NCBI RefSeq assembly: GCF_001766415.1
Contig: NZ_MKXO01000001.1
Coordinates: 558,001-622,000, forward strand
Source of the DNA: Exiguobacterium aurantiacum
Lineage (GTDB): Bacteria > Bacillota > Bacilli > Exiguobacteriales > Exiguobacteriaceae
Direction: 5' to 3'
DNA length: 64,000 nucleotides
Positions 6,903 to 15,436 of this stretch are shown here, piece after piece (the first letter of the stretch is position 1; the number at the start of each line of letters is the position of its first letter). The translations under genes were made by a program, and so were the position numbers. Under the pieces are notes generated by a model that worked only from the letters and a program-made list of their open reading frames with translations, was not told where the DNA came from and searched no databases.

Positions 6903-8056
6903 AACCTCTTCCTTTCTAACCGAGCTAGACGATGGTTGAGCGCGTGTTGCTGTTTTTGGACGGTCTGTTTCAAGACCGTCTTTTGCTGTTCCACGATCGC
7001 AATCGCCTGCTCGGTATATCGAATGGCTGACACGACATCTTTTTGCTGATGTTCTGCATACTTGGCTAGCTCGACCAACGCCTCGGTCGTCCCGACTTCT
7101 TTGAAAAGAGGAAGCGCTTCGACGATGCGGCCGGTCCGCTTTAACAGCAGCGCTTGACGCATTTTCGCTCGTTTTGTCGGTTGCTCGATCCGTTCATACT
7201 GTTTGAGTGCCTCGTCCGTACTCCCTAGATCGTTCAACCAATGGGCCCGCTCTTCTCCAAACGTCGGCTCGTCTGCTTCGACGAGGTGACAGAGCCGCTT
7301 ATAAAGCGACACGAGGCTCAAGCAATCGGCGTGATGGTGCTCGATGACCGGTTGTAAAATATCAGGGTCCCGCTCTTTGACGTATTGAAAGTAATGCATC
7401 GGGGCGAGAAAACCTGGCAGATCGTCCGTTCGGGCATGTCCAAAATGGGCCTCGACCGCTTTTAACGAGACCGACTCGAGTGTCGGCTTCAACAGACGCC
7501 TTGACGCATGCAACAGATCGACATGACCGACGGCGGGCAATGCCTTCACTTTCGTCCGGACGAACGTATGACGCGTCTTGATTTGCGGCCAATCGAACGA
7601 TTTTCCATTGTACGTCACGAACCGGATCTCGTCGCCGATGTCATTGAGAAAGTGATAGTAGAACGCCGTCTCAAACGCCGGGTGCGGCAATACGTACTGA
7701 ATCATCTCGAGATGGTCTGGCTTGAAGCGGGCGAACCCGATCAAAAAGATGGACGTCCCGGCACCACGGAGCCCGGTCGTCTCCGTATCCATGAACAACA
7801 CTTGGTCATACGGCACGTCGACCGTGAAGAACGGATGGTCTGCCGTCCCGAGGGCACGTTTCGCCGCGTCGAACGTAAAGTCGTGATACGTCGCTTCAAG
7901 CGGATAAATCTCTTTCAAGCGCACGCACCACTCGCTTTCAAACGTCAAGATCTCGCCACCTCGCGCGATCCACTTGGCTTGCTCCGCGTCATCTGGTGTG
8001 ACCGTCGCTTGTTTCGGTTCATTTGTTTTGATGAGTCGTGATAGCTTCGCTTTCAT
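6899..8056 (-). CDS. yprB: Exonuclease MrfB (YprB), ribonuclease H-like fold
   Basis: A 385-residue protein with a DEDD-type exonuclease core. The first acidic motif is MDTETTG at about residues 89-95 (D90, E92), followed by VTYNGKSFDWP near 150 and HHHADCLSLVSL near 245. The C-terminal third is helical with TPR-like repeats. In B. subtilis, MrfB acts with the helicase MrfA in a UvrA-independent pathway that removes mitomycin C monoadducts. The gene overlaps both neighbours by 4 bases, so mrfA-mrfB-ypsA are translationally coupled. Confidence 0.88.
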   Translation of the reverse strand: MKAKLSRLIKTNEPKQATVTPDDAEQAKWIARGGEILTFESEWCVRLKEIYPLEATYHDFTFDAAKRALGTADHPFFTVDVPYDQVLFMDTETTGLRGAGTSIFLIGFARFKPDHLEMIQYVLPHPAFETAFYYHFLNDIGDEIRFVTYNGKSFDWPQIKTRHTFVRTKVKALPAVGHVDLLHASRRLLKPTLESVSLKAVEAHFGHARTDDLPGFLAPMHYFQYVKERDPDILQPVIEHHHADCLSLVSLYKRLCHLVEADEPTFGEERAHWLNDLGSTDEALKQYERIEQPTKRAKMRQALLLKRTGRIVEALPLFKEVGTTEALVELAKYAEHQQKDVVSAIRYTEQAIAIVEQQKTVLKQTVQKQQHALNHRLARLERKRL

Positions 8057-10302
8057 ATCGTCCCTTTCAATGCGGTCAACTGATTGACAACTTGGTCTTT
8101 AAAGTCACCGTAGCCGATCATCCCGACGCAACGTGGGCATCCGCTCACACACGGACAATCCTCGACCGTGCGGATTGCTGCGTCTAAAATTTCAGCGGCG
8201 TCTCGGAAGAGCGCTTCGCTCAAGCCGATACCGCCCGGATAGCGGTCGTACAAGTAGACGGTCGGTTTATTCGTATGGGTCGCTTTCATTTGAATCGTCG
8301 TGAACAAGTCGAGCGTGTCGCACATCAAGTAGAGCGGGGCGAGCCGGCGCAACAAGTCACTGACGGCCTCGAGCTGATCTTCCATATCGGCTTCCGAGTA
8401 AGCGAACCGGTCATCGAGCGTGAACCAGGTCGACGTCGTATGCAACTCCCGTTCCGGCAAGTGGATCGGACCAGATCCGATATTCTCATGCGTCCCGAAC
8501 TTGATCTTCTTGAACAGCGTCGCCATTGCGATGACCGACACTTCACCGAACGTCTTGGCACCGCTCGTCTTGTTTTCTTCTAGCACTTTTAACTCCACAG
8601 CCAAGTTTGCGTCTGTGTAGTAATCGACATCGACGCGCCGCACGTACGCTTTCTTCTCTTCAAAATCGAGTTTCTCGACTTGATATTGCTCGGCCCCATG
8701 CAAATAGATCGCCTCGTCGTGAAGCAGCGTCATCGCACTGAACGTGTCCATCTCGCCGATGACTTGATGTTTCGCCGTCTGGTCGACGATGACGACGTTC
8801 TCTTGATCGCTCGTCCGCAGCGAGATGTCGTGGGCCGGGAAGGCGTCCGTCATCCAATAGTATTTATTGGCACGCTCATGCAAGATTTGCGCGTCCGTCA
8901 AGAAATCAAGGATATCCTCGGTCTCGACCGTACCGAAACGCTCCCCTTTTTGGAACGGGAGCTCGAAGGCGGCGCACTTCATATGATCGACTAAAATAAT
9001 TAAGTTGTTCGGGTCAAGACGGGCCGCCTCAGGCGAACGCTCTAAAATCAGGTCTGGTTGCTCGACGACGAGTTGGTCGAGTGATGACGACGAGGCGACG
9101 AAGATGACGAGTGATTCCGACTGGCGACGGCCGGCTCTTCCTGCTTGCTGCCAGAGCGAGGCGACGGTGCCGGGATATCCGTTCAATACGCACGCCTCGA
9201 GTTGACCGATGTCAACGCCGAGTTCGAGCGCGTTCGTCGAAACGACGGCTTTGATTTCACCGTTCCGGAGCCTGCGTTCAATCTCACGCCGCTCTGACGG
9301 AAGATAACCGCCCCGATAACCGACGATCGACTTCGGTCCGAGTTCACGTCTCGTCAATTCTTGCAAATACGTCAATAGCACCTCGACCCGGACCCGTGAC
9401 CGAGCGAAGACGATCGTTTGAATATCGGCCTCGACAAGTTTTGATGCGATCCGCTTCGTTTCGAGCGTGGCGCTCCGACGAATCCCGAGCGCTTCATTGA
9501 CGACCGGTGGGTTATAGAAAATAAGGTGTTTTCTCCCTTGCGGAGCTCCATTATTGTTGACGAGCGTCACTTCTTCCTCGGTCAACAGCTCGGCCAGCTC
9601 GACCGGGTTCGCGATTGTCGCGGACGTCATGATCCATTTCGGATAACTTCCATAGTAAGCACAGATTCGTTTGAGCCGCCGAAAGACGTTGGCGACATGG
9701 CTCCCGAATACGCCGCGATACGTATGCAGTTCATCGACAACGATATATTCGAGGTTTTCAAACAACCGGATCCATTTCGTGTGATGCGGCAAAATCCCTG
9801 AGTGAAGCATATCCGGGTTCGTGATGACGATGTTGCCGGCGTCCCGCACTTTCGTCCGCGCTGCCGGCGACGTGTCCCCATCATACGTGAAGCATCGGAG
9901 GTCGCCTTCGAGCGCCTCGACCATCTCCATCAAATCGCTGTTCTGGTCTTGCGCGAGCGCTTTCGTCGGATACAGATAGAGGGCTCGTGCCGTCGGTTTC
10001 TCAATCATTCTAGACAGCACGGGCAAGTTATAGCAGAGCGTTTTACCAGAAGCTGTCGGCGTCACGATGACAGTCGAGTTCCCACGTGACGTCTGTTCGA
10101 CCGCTTCGGCCTGATGCGTGTACAATTGCTCGATGCCGCGACTGTTTAACACCCGGACAAGATCGTCTGGAACGCTCGACGGGATGGCCGCGTATCTTGC
10201 AGGTTGTGCCTCGACCGTATGCCAGTGTGTGACATTGGCGGAAAAACTCGGGTCGGTCTTTAATGTCTTAATCATCTCTTCGACGGAACGTTTTTTCCGC
10301 AT
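8053..10302 (-). CDS. yprA: DEAD/DEAH helicase MrfA (YprA)
   Basis: A superfamily 2 helicase of 749 residues, the same length as B. subtilis YprA/MrfA. It has a Walker A motif TPTASGKT, a DELH Walker B, the SAT motif MTSATIANP, a motif VI region QQAGRAGRRQ, and a C-terminal DUF1998 domain ending in a four-cysteine cluster CPCVSGCPRC that binds metal in this family. MrfA translocates 3'-5' on DNA and works with MrfB in mitomycin C lesion repair. ATG 10302 has GGTGA five bases upstream; the in-frame TTG at 10314 lacks a binding site. Confidence 0.92.
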   Translation of the reverse strand: MRKKRSVEEMIKTLKTDPSFSANVTHWHTVEAQPARYAAIPSSVPDDLVRVLNSRGIEQLYTHQAEAVEQTSRGNSTVIVTPTASGKTLCYNLPVLSRMIEKPTARALYLYPTKALAQDQNSDLMEMVEALEGDLRCFTYDGDTSPAARTKVRDAGNIVITNPDMLHSGILPHHTKWIRLFENLEYIVVDELHTYRGVFGSHVANVFRRLKRICAYYGSYPKWIMTSATIANPVELAELLTEEEVTLVNNNGAPQGRKHLIFYNPPVVNEALGIRRSATLETKRIASKLVEADIQTIVFARSRVRVEVLLTYLQELTRRELGPKSIVGYRGGYLPSERREIERRLRNGEIKAVVSTNALELGVDIGQLEACVLNGYPGTVASLWQQAGRAGRRQSESLVIFVASSSSLDQLVVEQPDLILERSPEAARLDPNNLIILVDHMKCAAFELPFQKGERFGTVETEDILDFLTDAQILHERANKYYWMTDAFPAHDISLRTSDQENVVIVDQTAKHQVIGEMDTFSAMTLLHDEAIYLHGAEQYQVEKLDFEEKKAYVRRVDVDYYTDANLAVELKVLEENKTSGAKTFGEVSVIAMATLFKKIKFGTHENIGSGPIHLPERELHTTSTWFTLDDRFAYSEADMEDQLEAVSDLLRRLAPLYLMCDTLDLFTTIQMKATHTNKPTVYLYDRYPGGIGLSEALFRDAAEILDAAIRTVEDCPCVSGCPRCVGMIGYGDFKDQVVNQLTALKGTI

Positions 10303-10320
10303 AGTACTCACCAACTTATT

Positions 10321-10881
10321 TCATGATTTTGAAGGTGCAAGTCGCTCCACAATCGTCTTCACTTGACTGATTCGTTCGTCACGCAAGAGACGATGAACCG
10401 CAGGCAAGTGTAGCACCTCCATCGCTTTGAACGCCTCGGCGACATGCTCATTTTCTTCTTCAAGCCGCTCCATCGCATCATTGTATAACAGGTGCGTCGA
10501 ACGGCCGAACAAGACGATGGTATGTAACTTCGTGCATTTCGAATGGACTGCTTGCAAATGTTTCGTGTAACGTTGCACCGCTTTATGATAATCCTCGTGC
10601 GTCGTCAGCGCTTGGCGCTTGCCGCGAAGAAGTTCTGGATAAAAAGATTCATCGCCGAGAAACATCGTCTCGACGCCGATCCGTTTCAAATAAGGATGGC
10701 CGATCGCCTCTGCCACGGCCGAATCATCGATTAATCGTCCGAACGGGATTGATTCTTCTAACAGAATACGTCCCATCTTCAGTCCGTTGACGCCGTGAAG
10801 GGGCAGGCCAAGATCATCGTCTTGCAGTCGATCGATTACAAACAACACTTTCATCTTTCGCTTAAGAGAGAGTTGAACCAT
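10321..10881 (-). CDS. Hypothetical protein, 186 residues
   Basis: I do not recognise this protein. After a short basic leader, MKVLFVIDRLQDDDLGLPLHGVNG looks like the first strand and loop of an alpha/beta domain. A second strand candidate is LHTIVLFGRSTHLLYNDAMERL near residue 120. There are no membrane segments, and cysteine is rare. It lies 18 bases upstream of mrfA on the same strand and downstream of the ponA terminator, so it may be the first gene of the mrfAB unit. Bacillus has unrelated genes at this position. Confidence 0.65.
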   Translation of the reverse strand: MVQLSLKRKMKVLFVIDRLQDDDLGLPLHGVNGLKMGRILLEESIPFGRLIDDSAVAEAIGHPYLKRIGVETMFLGDESFYPELLRGKRQALTTHEDYHKAVQRYTKHLQAVHSKCTKLHTIVLFGRSTHLLYNDAMERLEEENEHVAEAFKAMEVLHLPAVHRLLRDERISQVKTIVERLAPSKS

Positions 10882-10928
10882 ATGTCACCATCCTATTCGC
10901 TTTCTTTTCATTATAACAAACCACACAG

Positions 10929-10957
10929 AAAAACAGGGCGTTGATGTCGCCCTGTTT
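10929..10957 (-). terminator. Terminator of recU-ponA
   Basis: AAACAGGGCG / CGCCCTGTTT stem with a 7-base loop, followed on the minus strand by TTTTT. It lies just past the ponA stop codon. Confidence 0.85.
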
Positions 10958-10970
10958 AAAGTAAGTCAAT

Positions 10971-13580
10971 TTATTCGCGATTGTCATTTTCACGGTCTTG
11001 GTTTGATTCAGACGTGTCTGAGTTAGACTGTGATTCGAGCTCAGTCGAAGATTCTTCTTCAGCCGGAGGCGTCTCTTCTGTCGCCGGCTCTTCAGTCGTC
11101 TCTCCTTCACCGCCTTCATTGTTCCCATTTCCATTTCCGTTTTCGCTGTTACCATTACCGTTATTGTTGTCAGTCTCATTCGGTGGTGTTTCTTCAGCCG
11201 GCTCTTCTTCTGGAGGCGTCTCTTCCGTTGCCGGTTCTTCCTCTTCTTCAGCCGGTTCTTGACTGCGTTCGACCGTGTATTGCGTTTGGGCCGGGCTCGA
11301 CTGTTGCTCACCTACGAGTTGGTTCGAAGCGGTCGCGACGATGGTGAACGTCGTCGTCCCGTTCCGGAGACCCGAAATAGCGATGCTCGTGTCTTCCGTC
11401 GTTCCGACGACACGTTCGCTGCCGTCCGGACGTTTCTCCGTCACGGTGAACGATAGACCTTGATAGCCGTCCGCTTCGACCGCTTGACGATTATATGACC
11501 ACGTCAACGTCCCGCTGTCAGCCGGAATGTCGTAATTGATTGACGCGCCGGTCGGTGCCGGAAGATTTTTCGGTTCCAAATCTTTCGGTTTCGTCCCTTT
11601 GACGTAGAGTTCATTGCCGAGCGACAAGACAGAATCCGGTTGCTGGAAGCGGTCTGGACTTCCCGTCGCATTCGTCACTTCTTGCATCATATACTCGAAG
11701 TAGTACTGAGCGTGGTCCTCAGCAAGCGCATCCTTATCAGCTCCGGGTACTTTCCCGGTCCAAACCGAAATCGAGTAGTCGGTCGTATAACCCGTGAACC
11801 ACTTGTCGTTTGGATTTTTATCTTTATCGTTCGTCGTCCCGGTCTTGCCGGCGACGTCCCACGGGAACGCGCCTGGCTTGTAAGTCCCGTTCGAACCACT
11901 GACGACGTCACGGAGCATATCGGTCAACATATACGCGGTATAGTCTTCCATCGCTTGCTTCGCTTTGATCGGCGAGTTGATCGTCGATCCGTCGTTGAAC
12001 TCGATCTTTTGAATCAAGTGCGGCTTCATATACATCCCGTTCGCACCAAGCGTCGCGTAAGCAGCCGCCATTTGCGTCGTGCTCGCCTCGGCTGTACCGA
12101 GACTGTTCGCGGGCAACAACTCATCACCCGAACGCGCCGGTTCGATGCCGACGTTCTCGACGAACGATTCGATCGCTTCCGGACCGAACTCGTCCTGTAC
12201 TTCTTGGAAAGCACGGACGGCCGGCGTGTTCCCGGAAACCGTCAAGTAGTAGCGCATCGTGTTGGCGCCGCGATACCCCGTGTAATAGTTCCCTGGATTG
12301 AATTCGCCTTCATCAAACGGCGCATCCATCAAGATCTTCCCGGTCGACCATTGCGCGTTCTCAATCCCTGGACCGTAATCGAAGAACGGCTTCGCCGTCG
12401 AACCGATTTGGCGTTTCTCGCGCGAGTAGTCACGGTAGTTCTTGTCACCTTGTTCCGCCTGTTGGCTGTCGATGACGGCGACGATTTCACCCGTCTTCGT
12501 GTTCAACACGGTCGCTCCCATGCGGAGATCTTTCGGGAACTCACCGTTTGGAATGTTCACGTTATCTGTCTTAATATCTTTATTGAATTTCGCGTGCAGC
12601 TCTTTATTGATCGACGTATATACTTTCAAACCTGTCCCGTAAATATCAGACTGTTCTAAGCCGTAGTCTTCTTCGAGCTCCGCTTGCACACGAGCGTAAA
12701 TCGAACGGGTGTAAGACTCTTCTTCTGTCTGCGCACCCGGCGAGATGACGTCGGCAATCTCGACGTCGAGCGCCTCGTTATACTGTTGTTCTGTGATATG
12801 ACCGTCCCGCTTCATTGCCGACAGCACTTGTTCTTGACGGTAACGCGTGAGTTCTTGGTCGCCAGCAATCGGATCATAAGCGCTCGGTCGTTGCGGGAGT
12901 CCCGCTAAGATAGCCGCTTCTTGATAGTTCACTTCTGACACCGGCTTATTGAAGTACGTCTTCGAGGCCGCTTGCACACCCCACGCCCCTGAACCGTAGT
13001 AGTTCTTGTTCAAGTACATCTCGAGAATCTGTTCTTTCGTGTACTCGCGCTCGAGTTTCACGGCGAGCCACTGCTCTTGTAATTTACGTTTTAATTTCTT
13101 GTCGGTCGACAAGAACGACTGTTTGACGAGCTGTTGCGTGATTGTAGAACCACCTTCAGACCCGAAACCGTCGGTCACGTTCGCGAGCACGGCACCGCCG
13201 ATGCGGCGCAAGTCAATTCCGTTATGCTCATAGAAGCGACGGTCCTCGATCGAGATGACCGCTTGCTGCATCACTTCTGAAATATCATCGATTGACACGT
13301 ACTCACGGATCTGACCGCTTTCTTCAAGCGGTTCACCTTCAGCCGACAGTAGCTGAATCGGATACGTATCGACTAATTTCTCCTCATCGAGCGGCGGTGC
13401 CGTCGCAATCGCGTAGGCTGTATAAGCTCCTCCGACGACCACTCCGACGATCAACAACAATCCTATAATAAGTAGGATGCGTCTCCACATCGGTTTCTTT
13501 GTTTGTTGTTTTGGTTTTTTCGTTTGTTGCTTTGGCTTTTTCGTCGTATCTTGACGACGCGCCATCCGACTTCGTTCCAT
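10971..13580 (-). CDS. ponA: Bifunctional penicillin-binding protein 1A/1B
   Basis: An 869-residue class A PBP that polymerises and cross-links peptidoglycan. A lysine-rich cytoplasmic head with two PKQQTKK repeats (residues 16-29) precedes one membrane helix (about 33-57). The transglycosylase domain has IEDRRFYEHNGID (E112) and EGGSTITQQLVKQ (142-154). The transpeptidase motifs are S394-TAK, SGN (449-451) and KTG (579-581). A fibronectin type III-like domain (about 680-770) leads into a tail of about 100 residues of low complexity, alternating EEPATEETPPEE blocks with an N/G-rich stretch. All catalytic residues are present. It follows recU by 20 bases, the recU-ponA order of Bacillus. Confidence 0.95.
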   Translation of the reverse strand: MERSRMARRQDTTKKPKQQTKKPKQQTKKPMWRRILLIIGLLLIVGVVVGGAYTAYAIATAPPLDEEKLVDTYPIQLLSAEGEPLEESGQIREYVSIDDISEVMQQAVISIEDRRFYEHNGIDLRRIGGAVLANVTDGFGSEGGSTITQQLVKQSFLSTDKKLKRKLQEQWLAVKLEREYTKEQILEMYLNKNYYGSGAWGVQAASKTYFNKPVSEVNYQEAAILAGLPQRPSAYDPIAGDQELTRYRQEQVLSAMKRDGHITEQQYNEALDVEIADVISPGAQTEEESYTRSIYARVQAELEEDYGLEQSDIYGTGLKVYTSINKELHAKFNKDIKTDNVNIPNGEFPKDLRMGATVLNTKTGEIVAVIDSQQAEQGDKNYRDYSREKRQIGSTAKPFFDYGPGIENAQWSTGKILMDAPFDEGEFNPGNYYTGYRGANTMRYYLTVSGNTPAVRAFQEVQDEFGPEAIESFVENVGIEPARSGDELLPANSLGTAEASTTQMAAAYATLGANGMYMKPHLIQKIEFNDGSTINSPIKAKQAMEDYTAYMLTDMLRDVVSGSNGTYKPGAFPWDVAGKTGTTNDKDKNPNDKWFTGYTTDYSISVWTGKVPGADKDALAEDHAQYYFEYMMQEVTNATGSPDRFQQPDSVLSLGNELYVKGTKPKDLEPKNLPAPTGASINYDIPADSGTLTWSYNRQAVEADGYQGLSFTVTEKRPDGSERVVGTTEDTSIAISGLRNGTTTFTIVATASNQLVGEQQSSPAQTQYTVERSQEPAEEEEEPATEETPPEEEPAEETPPNETDNNNGNGNSENGNGNGNNEGGEGETTEEPATEETPPAEEESSTELESQSNSDTSESNQDRENDNRE

Positions 13581-13600
13581 TCACGCTTCACTCCTTCTAT

Positions 13601-14188
13601 TCAATCGAGCCACGCTTCAATCGCCGTCAAATAATCGATGGCTGGAAGGGCTCGTGTTGGAACTTCGATTGCCTCTTGTTCAATATATGCGAGCGGGATC
13701 GACTTACGTCCCGTCTCTCGCTGCTCCCACCAGTGTAATAATTGCTCCGTTGATAACACATATTGCGTATTATAGCGGCTAAACCGGATGATGACAAAAC
13801 AAATCCCTCCGTGACGCTCACACTCGCGCATGTGATTGATTTGATGGTCATGAAAGTTTCCGAGCGGGAACGACGTTTTATTGTTCGTCTCTTTCGCTTC
13901 AAAATCAATGTATTTCCCGCGATAGACCCCGTTGTAGTCGGTCGTCGAGGCTTGCTTAAAATACGCCTCGGTCACTTTGGCCGCGCTCCGTTTCGGGTAA
14001 TCGACTTTGACGATTTGAAGTGGAGTCGGTTTTTTATGAATGACCGCTTTTCCGTGGAGTCGATAAAACTCGTTCGTATCGTTCAGAAGCGTCTCTAAAT
14101 TCATGCCTCGATTCGCATACGTTGGCGGACTGGACTTTGCCGGCATCTCGGCCGCTCTCGGTTTCTTCCCGTTTGGATAATGGAACAA
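13601..14188 (-). CDS. recU: Holliday junction resolvase RecU
   Basis: A 195-residue RecU. Family motifs are clear: YANRGMNLETLLNDTN, KPTPLQIVKVDYPKR, and the nuclease core TTDYNGVYRGKYIDFEAKE with the catalytic D...E-x-K set, then TSFPLGNFHDHQ. RecU resolves four-way junctions during recombinational repair and chromosome segregation. TTG 14188 is preferred as start: AGGGG is eight bases upstream and the product then begins MFHYPNGK, matching the Bacillus MIRYPNGK start. A GTG at 14197 is too near that site. An unusual nested inverted repeat precedes the gene. Confidence 0.93.
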   Translation of the reverse strand: MFHYPNGKKPRAAEMPAKSSPPTYANRGMNLETLLNDTNEFYRLHGKAVIHKKPTPLQIVKVDYPKRSAAKVTEAYFKQASTTDYNGVYRGKYIDFEAKETNNKTSFPLGNFHDHQINHMRECERHGGICFVIIRFSRYNTQYVLSTEQLLHWWEQRETGRKSIPLAYIEQEAIEVPTRALPAIDYLTAIEAWLD

Positions 14189-14205
14189 TGTCGTCACCCC
14201 TAATT

Positions 14206-14331
14206 ACTAGTTTAACAGGTTGATCCACTCGTTCCTTCCGTCTGAAGTCTGATTGTCGAGTTATGTCGCTCGACTCCTCCGTGGATTTTCCGCAATCCAT
14301 ATCGTACCAAACTCCCGTATGTTAAACTAGT
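14206..14331 (-). repeat. Nested inverted-repeat element in front of recU
   Basis: Perfect 12-bp terminal arms (ACTAGTTTAACA at 14206-14217 and its complement at 14320-14331) enclose about 100 bp. Inside, ATCCAC can pair with GTGGAT, and a 6-bp hairpin GTCGAG/CTCGAC sits at the centre. The element ends 18 bases before the recU start. It may be a structured leader RNA or a small non-autonomous mobile element. Confidence 0.55.
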
Positions 14332-14548
14332 GTGTAGTGCATTGTGTATTCAAATTGACACGACCTTGTTATTGTGTCATTGAATACTTTTCTACAATAG
14401 GTCCTCTACTTATTAACCGAAATGTGAACAGGCTAAACGCTGATTGACGAGACTTTAAAAAAGTAAGCGATCGAGAGCGTTTCGCGAGGACTGGAAATAA
14501 ACTAGGCGGCTTGGAATCCACATCCCTAAGCCCTGTTGGAGGAGTAAG
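14332..14548. other. Intergenic stretch between recU and the DUF3800 gene
   Basis: With the element above, this fills the only gene-free gap over 300 bases (14189-14548). It holds an inverted repeat TGACAC-N12-GTGTCA (14356-14361 and 14374-14379) whose first arm overlaps a perfect TTGACA; no -10 lies at the right spacing. GGAGG at 14538-14542 is the binding site of the DUF3800 gene. Nothing else was recognised. Confidence 0.5.
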
Positions 14549-15400
14549 ATGGAGACACAAAAGAAGTATGTCATGTTCGTCGATGAGACAGGTACACCAA
14601 AAGGCAACACCCAGTTCAACTTGACCGGGGTATTGATGGAATACAAGTATGCGATTGACGCCGATGAGGCTGGAATGCCGTGCGAATTGAAGCGACGCTT
14701 ACAAGCGTTCAAACGAGATGTCTTCAAAACGGAAAATATTCCACTGCATTTAAAAGAAATTTTAAAGGCCGAGCATCCATATGGAAAAGACGATGGGATC
14801 ACAATCGATATGCTCCGTGATTTTTGGAACAAACTCCCAGACTTCTTGCGCGATATCAATTGCACGATCGTCAGTGTCGAGGTCGATAAACAGAAGCTTC
14901 ACGATTTCTACTCGACGCCGAAAGACCCTTATGTCGTCGCTTTCGCCCATTTGATGAAATCGTTTTATGCATTTTTGGAAGAGACGGAAGCTGTCAGCGC
15001 CCGTGTCGTCCTCGAGTCGCGCGACGATTATCAGAACCTGCTCATTCAAAAAGCATTTTTCGATATCTTCAACTCCGGGACGGTCCATCTCGACGTCGAG
15101 AAGAGCAGACAAAAAATCAAAGGATTCATCTTCTCAGAGAAACAAAGCACGATCTATCAATCTGGTCTTGAAATCGCTGACCTCGTCTGCCTGCCGCTCT
15201 CGCGCGTGCGCCGCGGCGTGATCGAAGTGAAACCACGGTTCGTCCATTATGGGGATGAAAACCGAATCTTCAAAGCCATCAAGGACAAGATTTACATTCG
15301 TAAAGACAGTCCAGACCAAGATTTCCGCAACTGGGGCTTCAAAAAAGTCCCGATCACGAAAAAACGTCGCGAATGGAGCGACCATCCCTGGAACCATTAA
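14549..15400 (+). CDS. DUF3800 domain protein
   Basis: A 283-residue protein starting with KKYVMFVDETGTP, the N-terminal signature of DUF3800, in which the aspartate after the first strand (VDETG) is conserved. Later family segments include VVLESRDDYQNLL and the C-terminal SGLEIADLVCLPLSRV. DUF3800 proteins are predicted to have an RNase H-like fold; no activity is established. They are often accessory genes, sometimes near defence loci. This is one of few plus-strand genes here and interrupts otherwise Bacillus-like gene order between recU and nth. It has a strong GGAGG site six bases before ATG. Confidence 0.85.
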   Translation: METQKKYVMFVDETGTPKGNTQFNLTGVLMEYKYAIDADEAGMPCELKRRLQAFKRDVFKTENIPLHLKEILKAEHPYGKDDGITIDMLRDFWNKLPDFLRDINCTIVSVEVDKQKLHDFYSTPKDPYVVAFAHLMKSFYAFLEETEAVSARVVLESRDDYQNLLIQKAFFDIFNSGTVHLDVEKSRQKIKGFIFSEKQSTIYQSGLEIADLVCLPLSRVRRGVIEVKPRFVHYGDENRIFKAIKDKIYIRKDSPDQDFRNWGFKKVPITKKRREWSDHPWNH

Positions 15401-15436
15401 AAATCGCCTCGTAGCCATCTACGAGGCGATTTTTTT
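15399..15436. terminator. Bidirectional terminator
   Basis: A 14-bp perfect stem AAATCGCCTCGTAG / CTACGAGGCGATTT with a CCAT loop and a T run on the plus strand lies between the convergent DUF3800 and nth genes and overlaps the nth stop. Confidence 0.9.

Noticed and set aside
11640-12659. Plus-strand frame of 339 residues antisense to ponA
   Set aside because: Arginine-rich shadow without start signals, opposite the catalytic domains of a well-supported PBP.
14034-14300. Minus-strand frame of 88 residues upstream of and inside recU
   Set aside because: It crosses the nested inverted repeat and overlaps recU in another frame; no coding evidence.
14206-14331. Signal recognition particle RNA or other known RNA in the nested repeat
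   Set aside because: A GGAAGGAA string recalls the SRP RNA, but the surrounding conserved helix and loop are missing.
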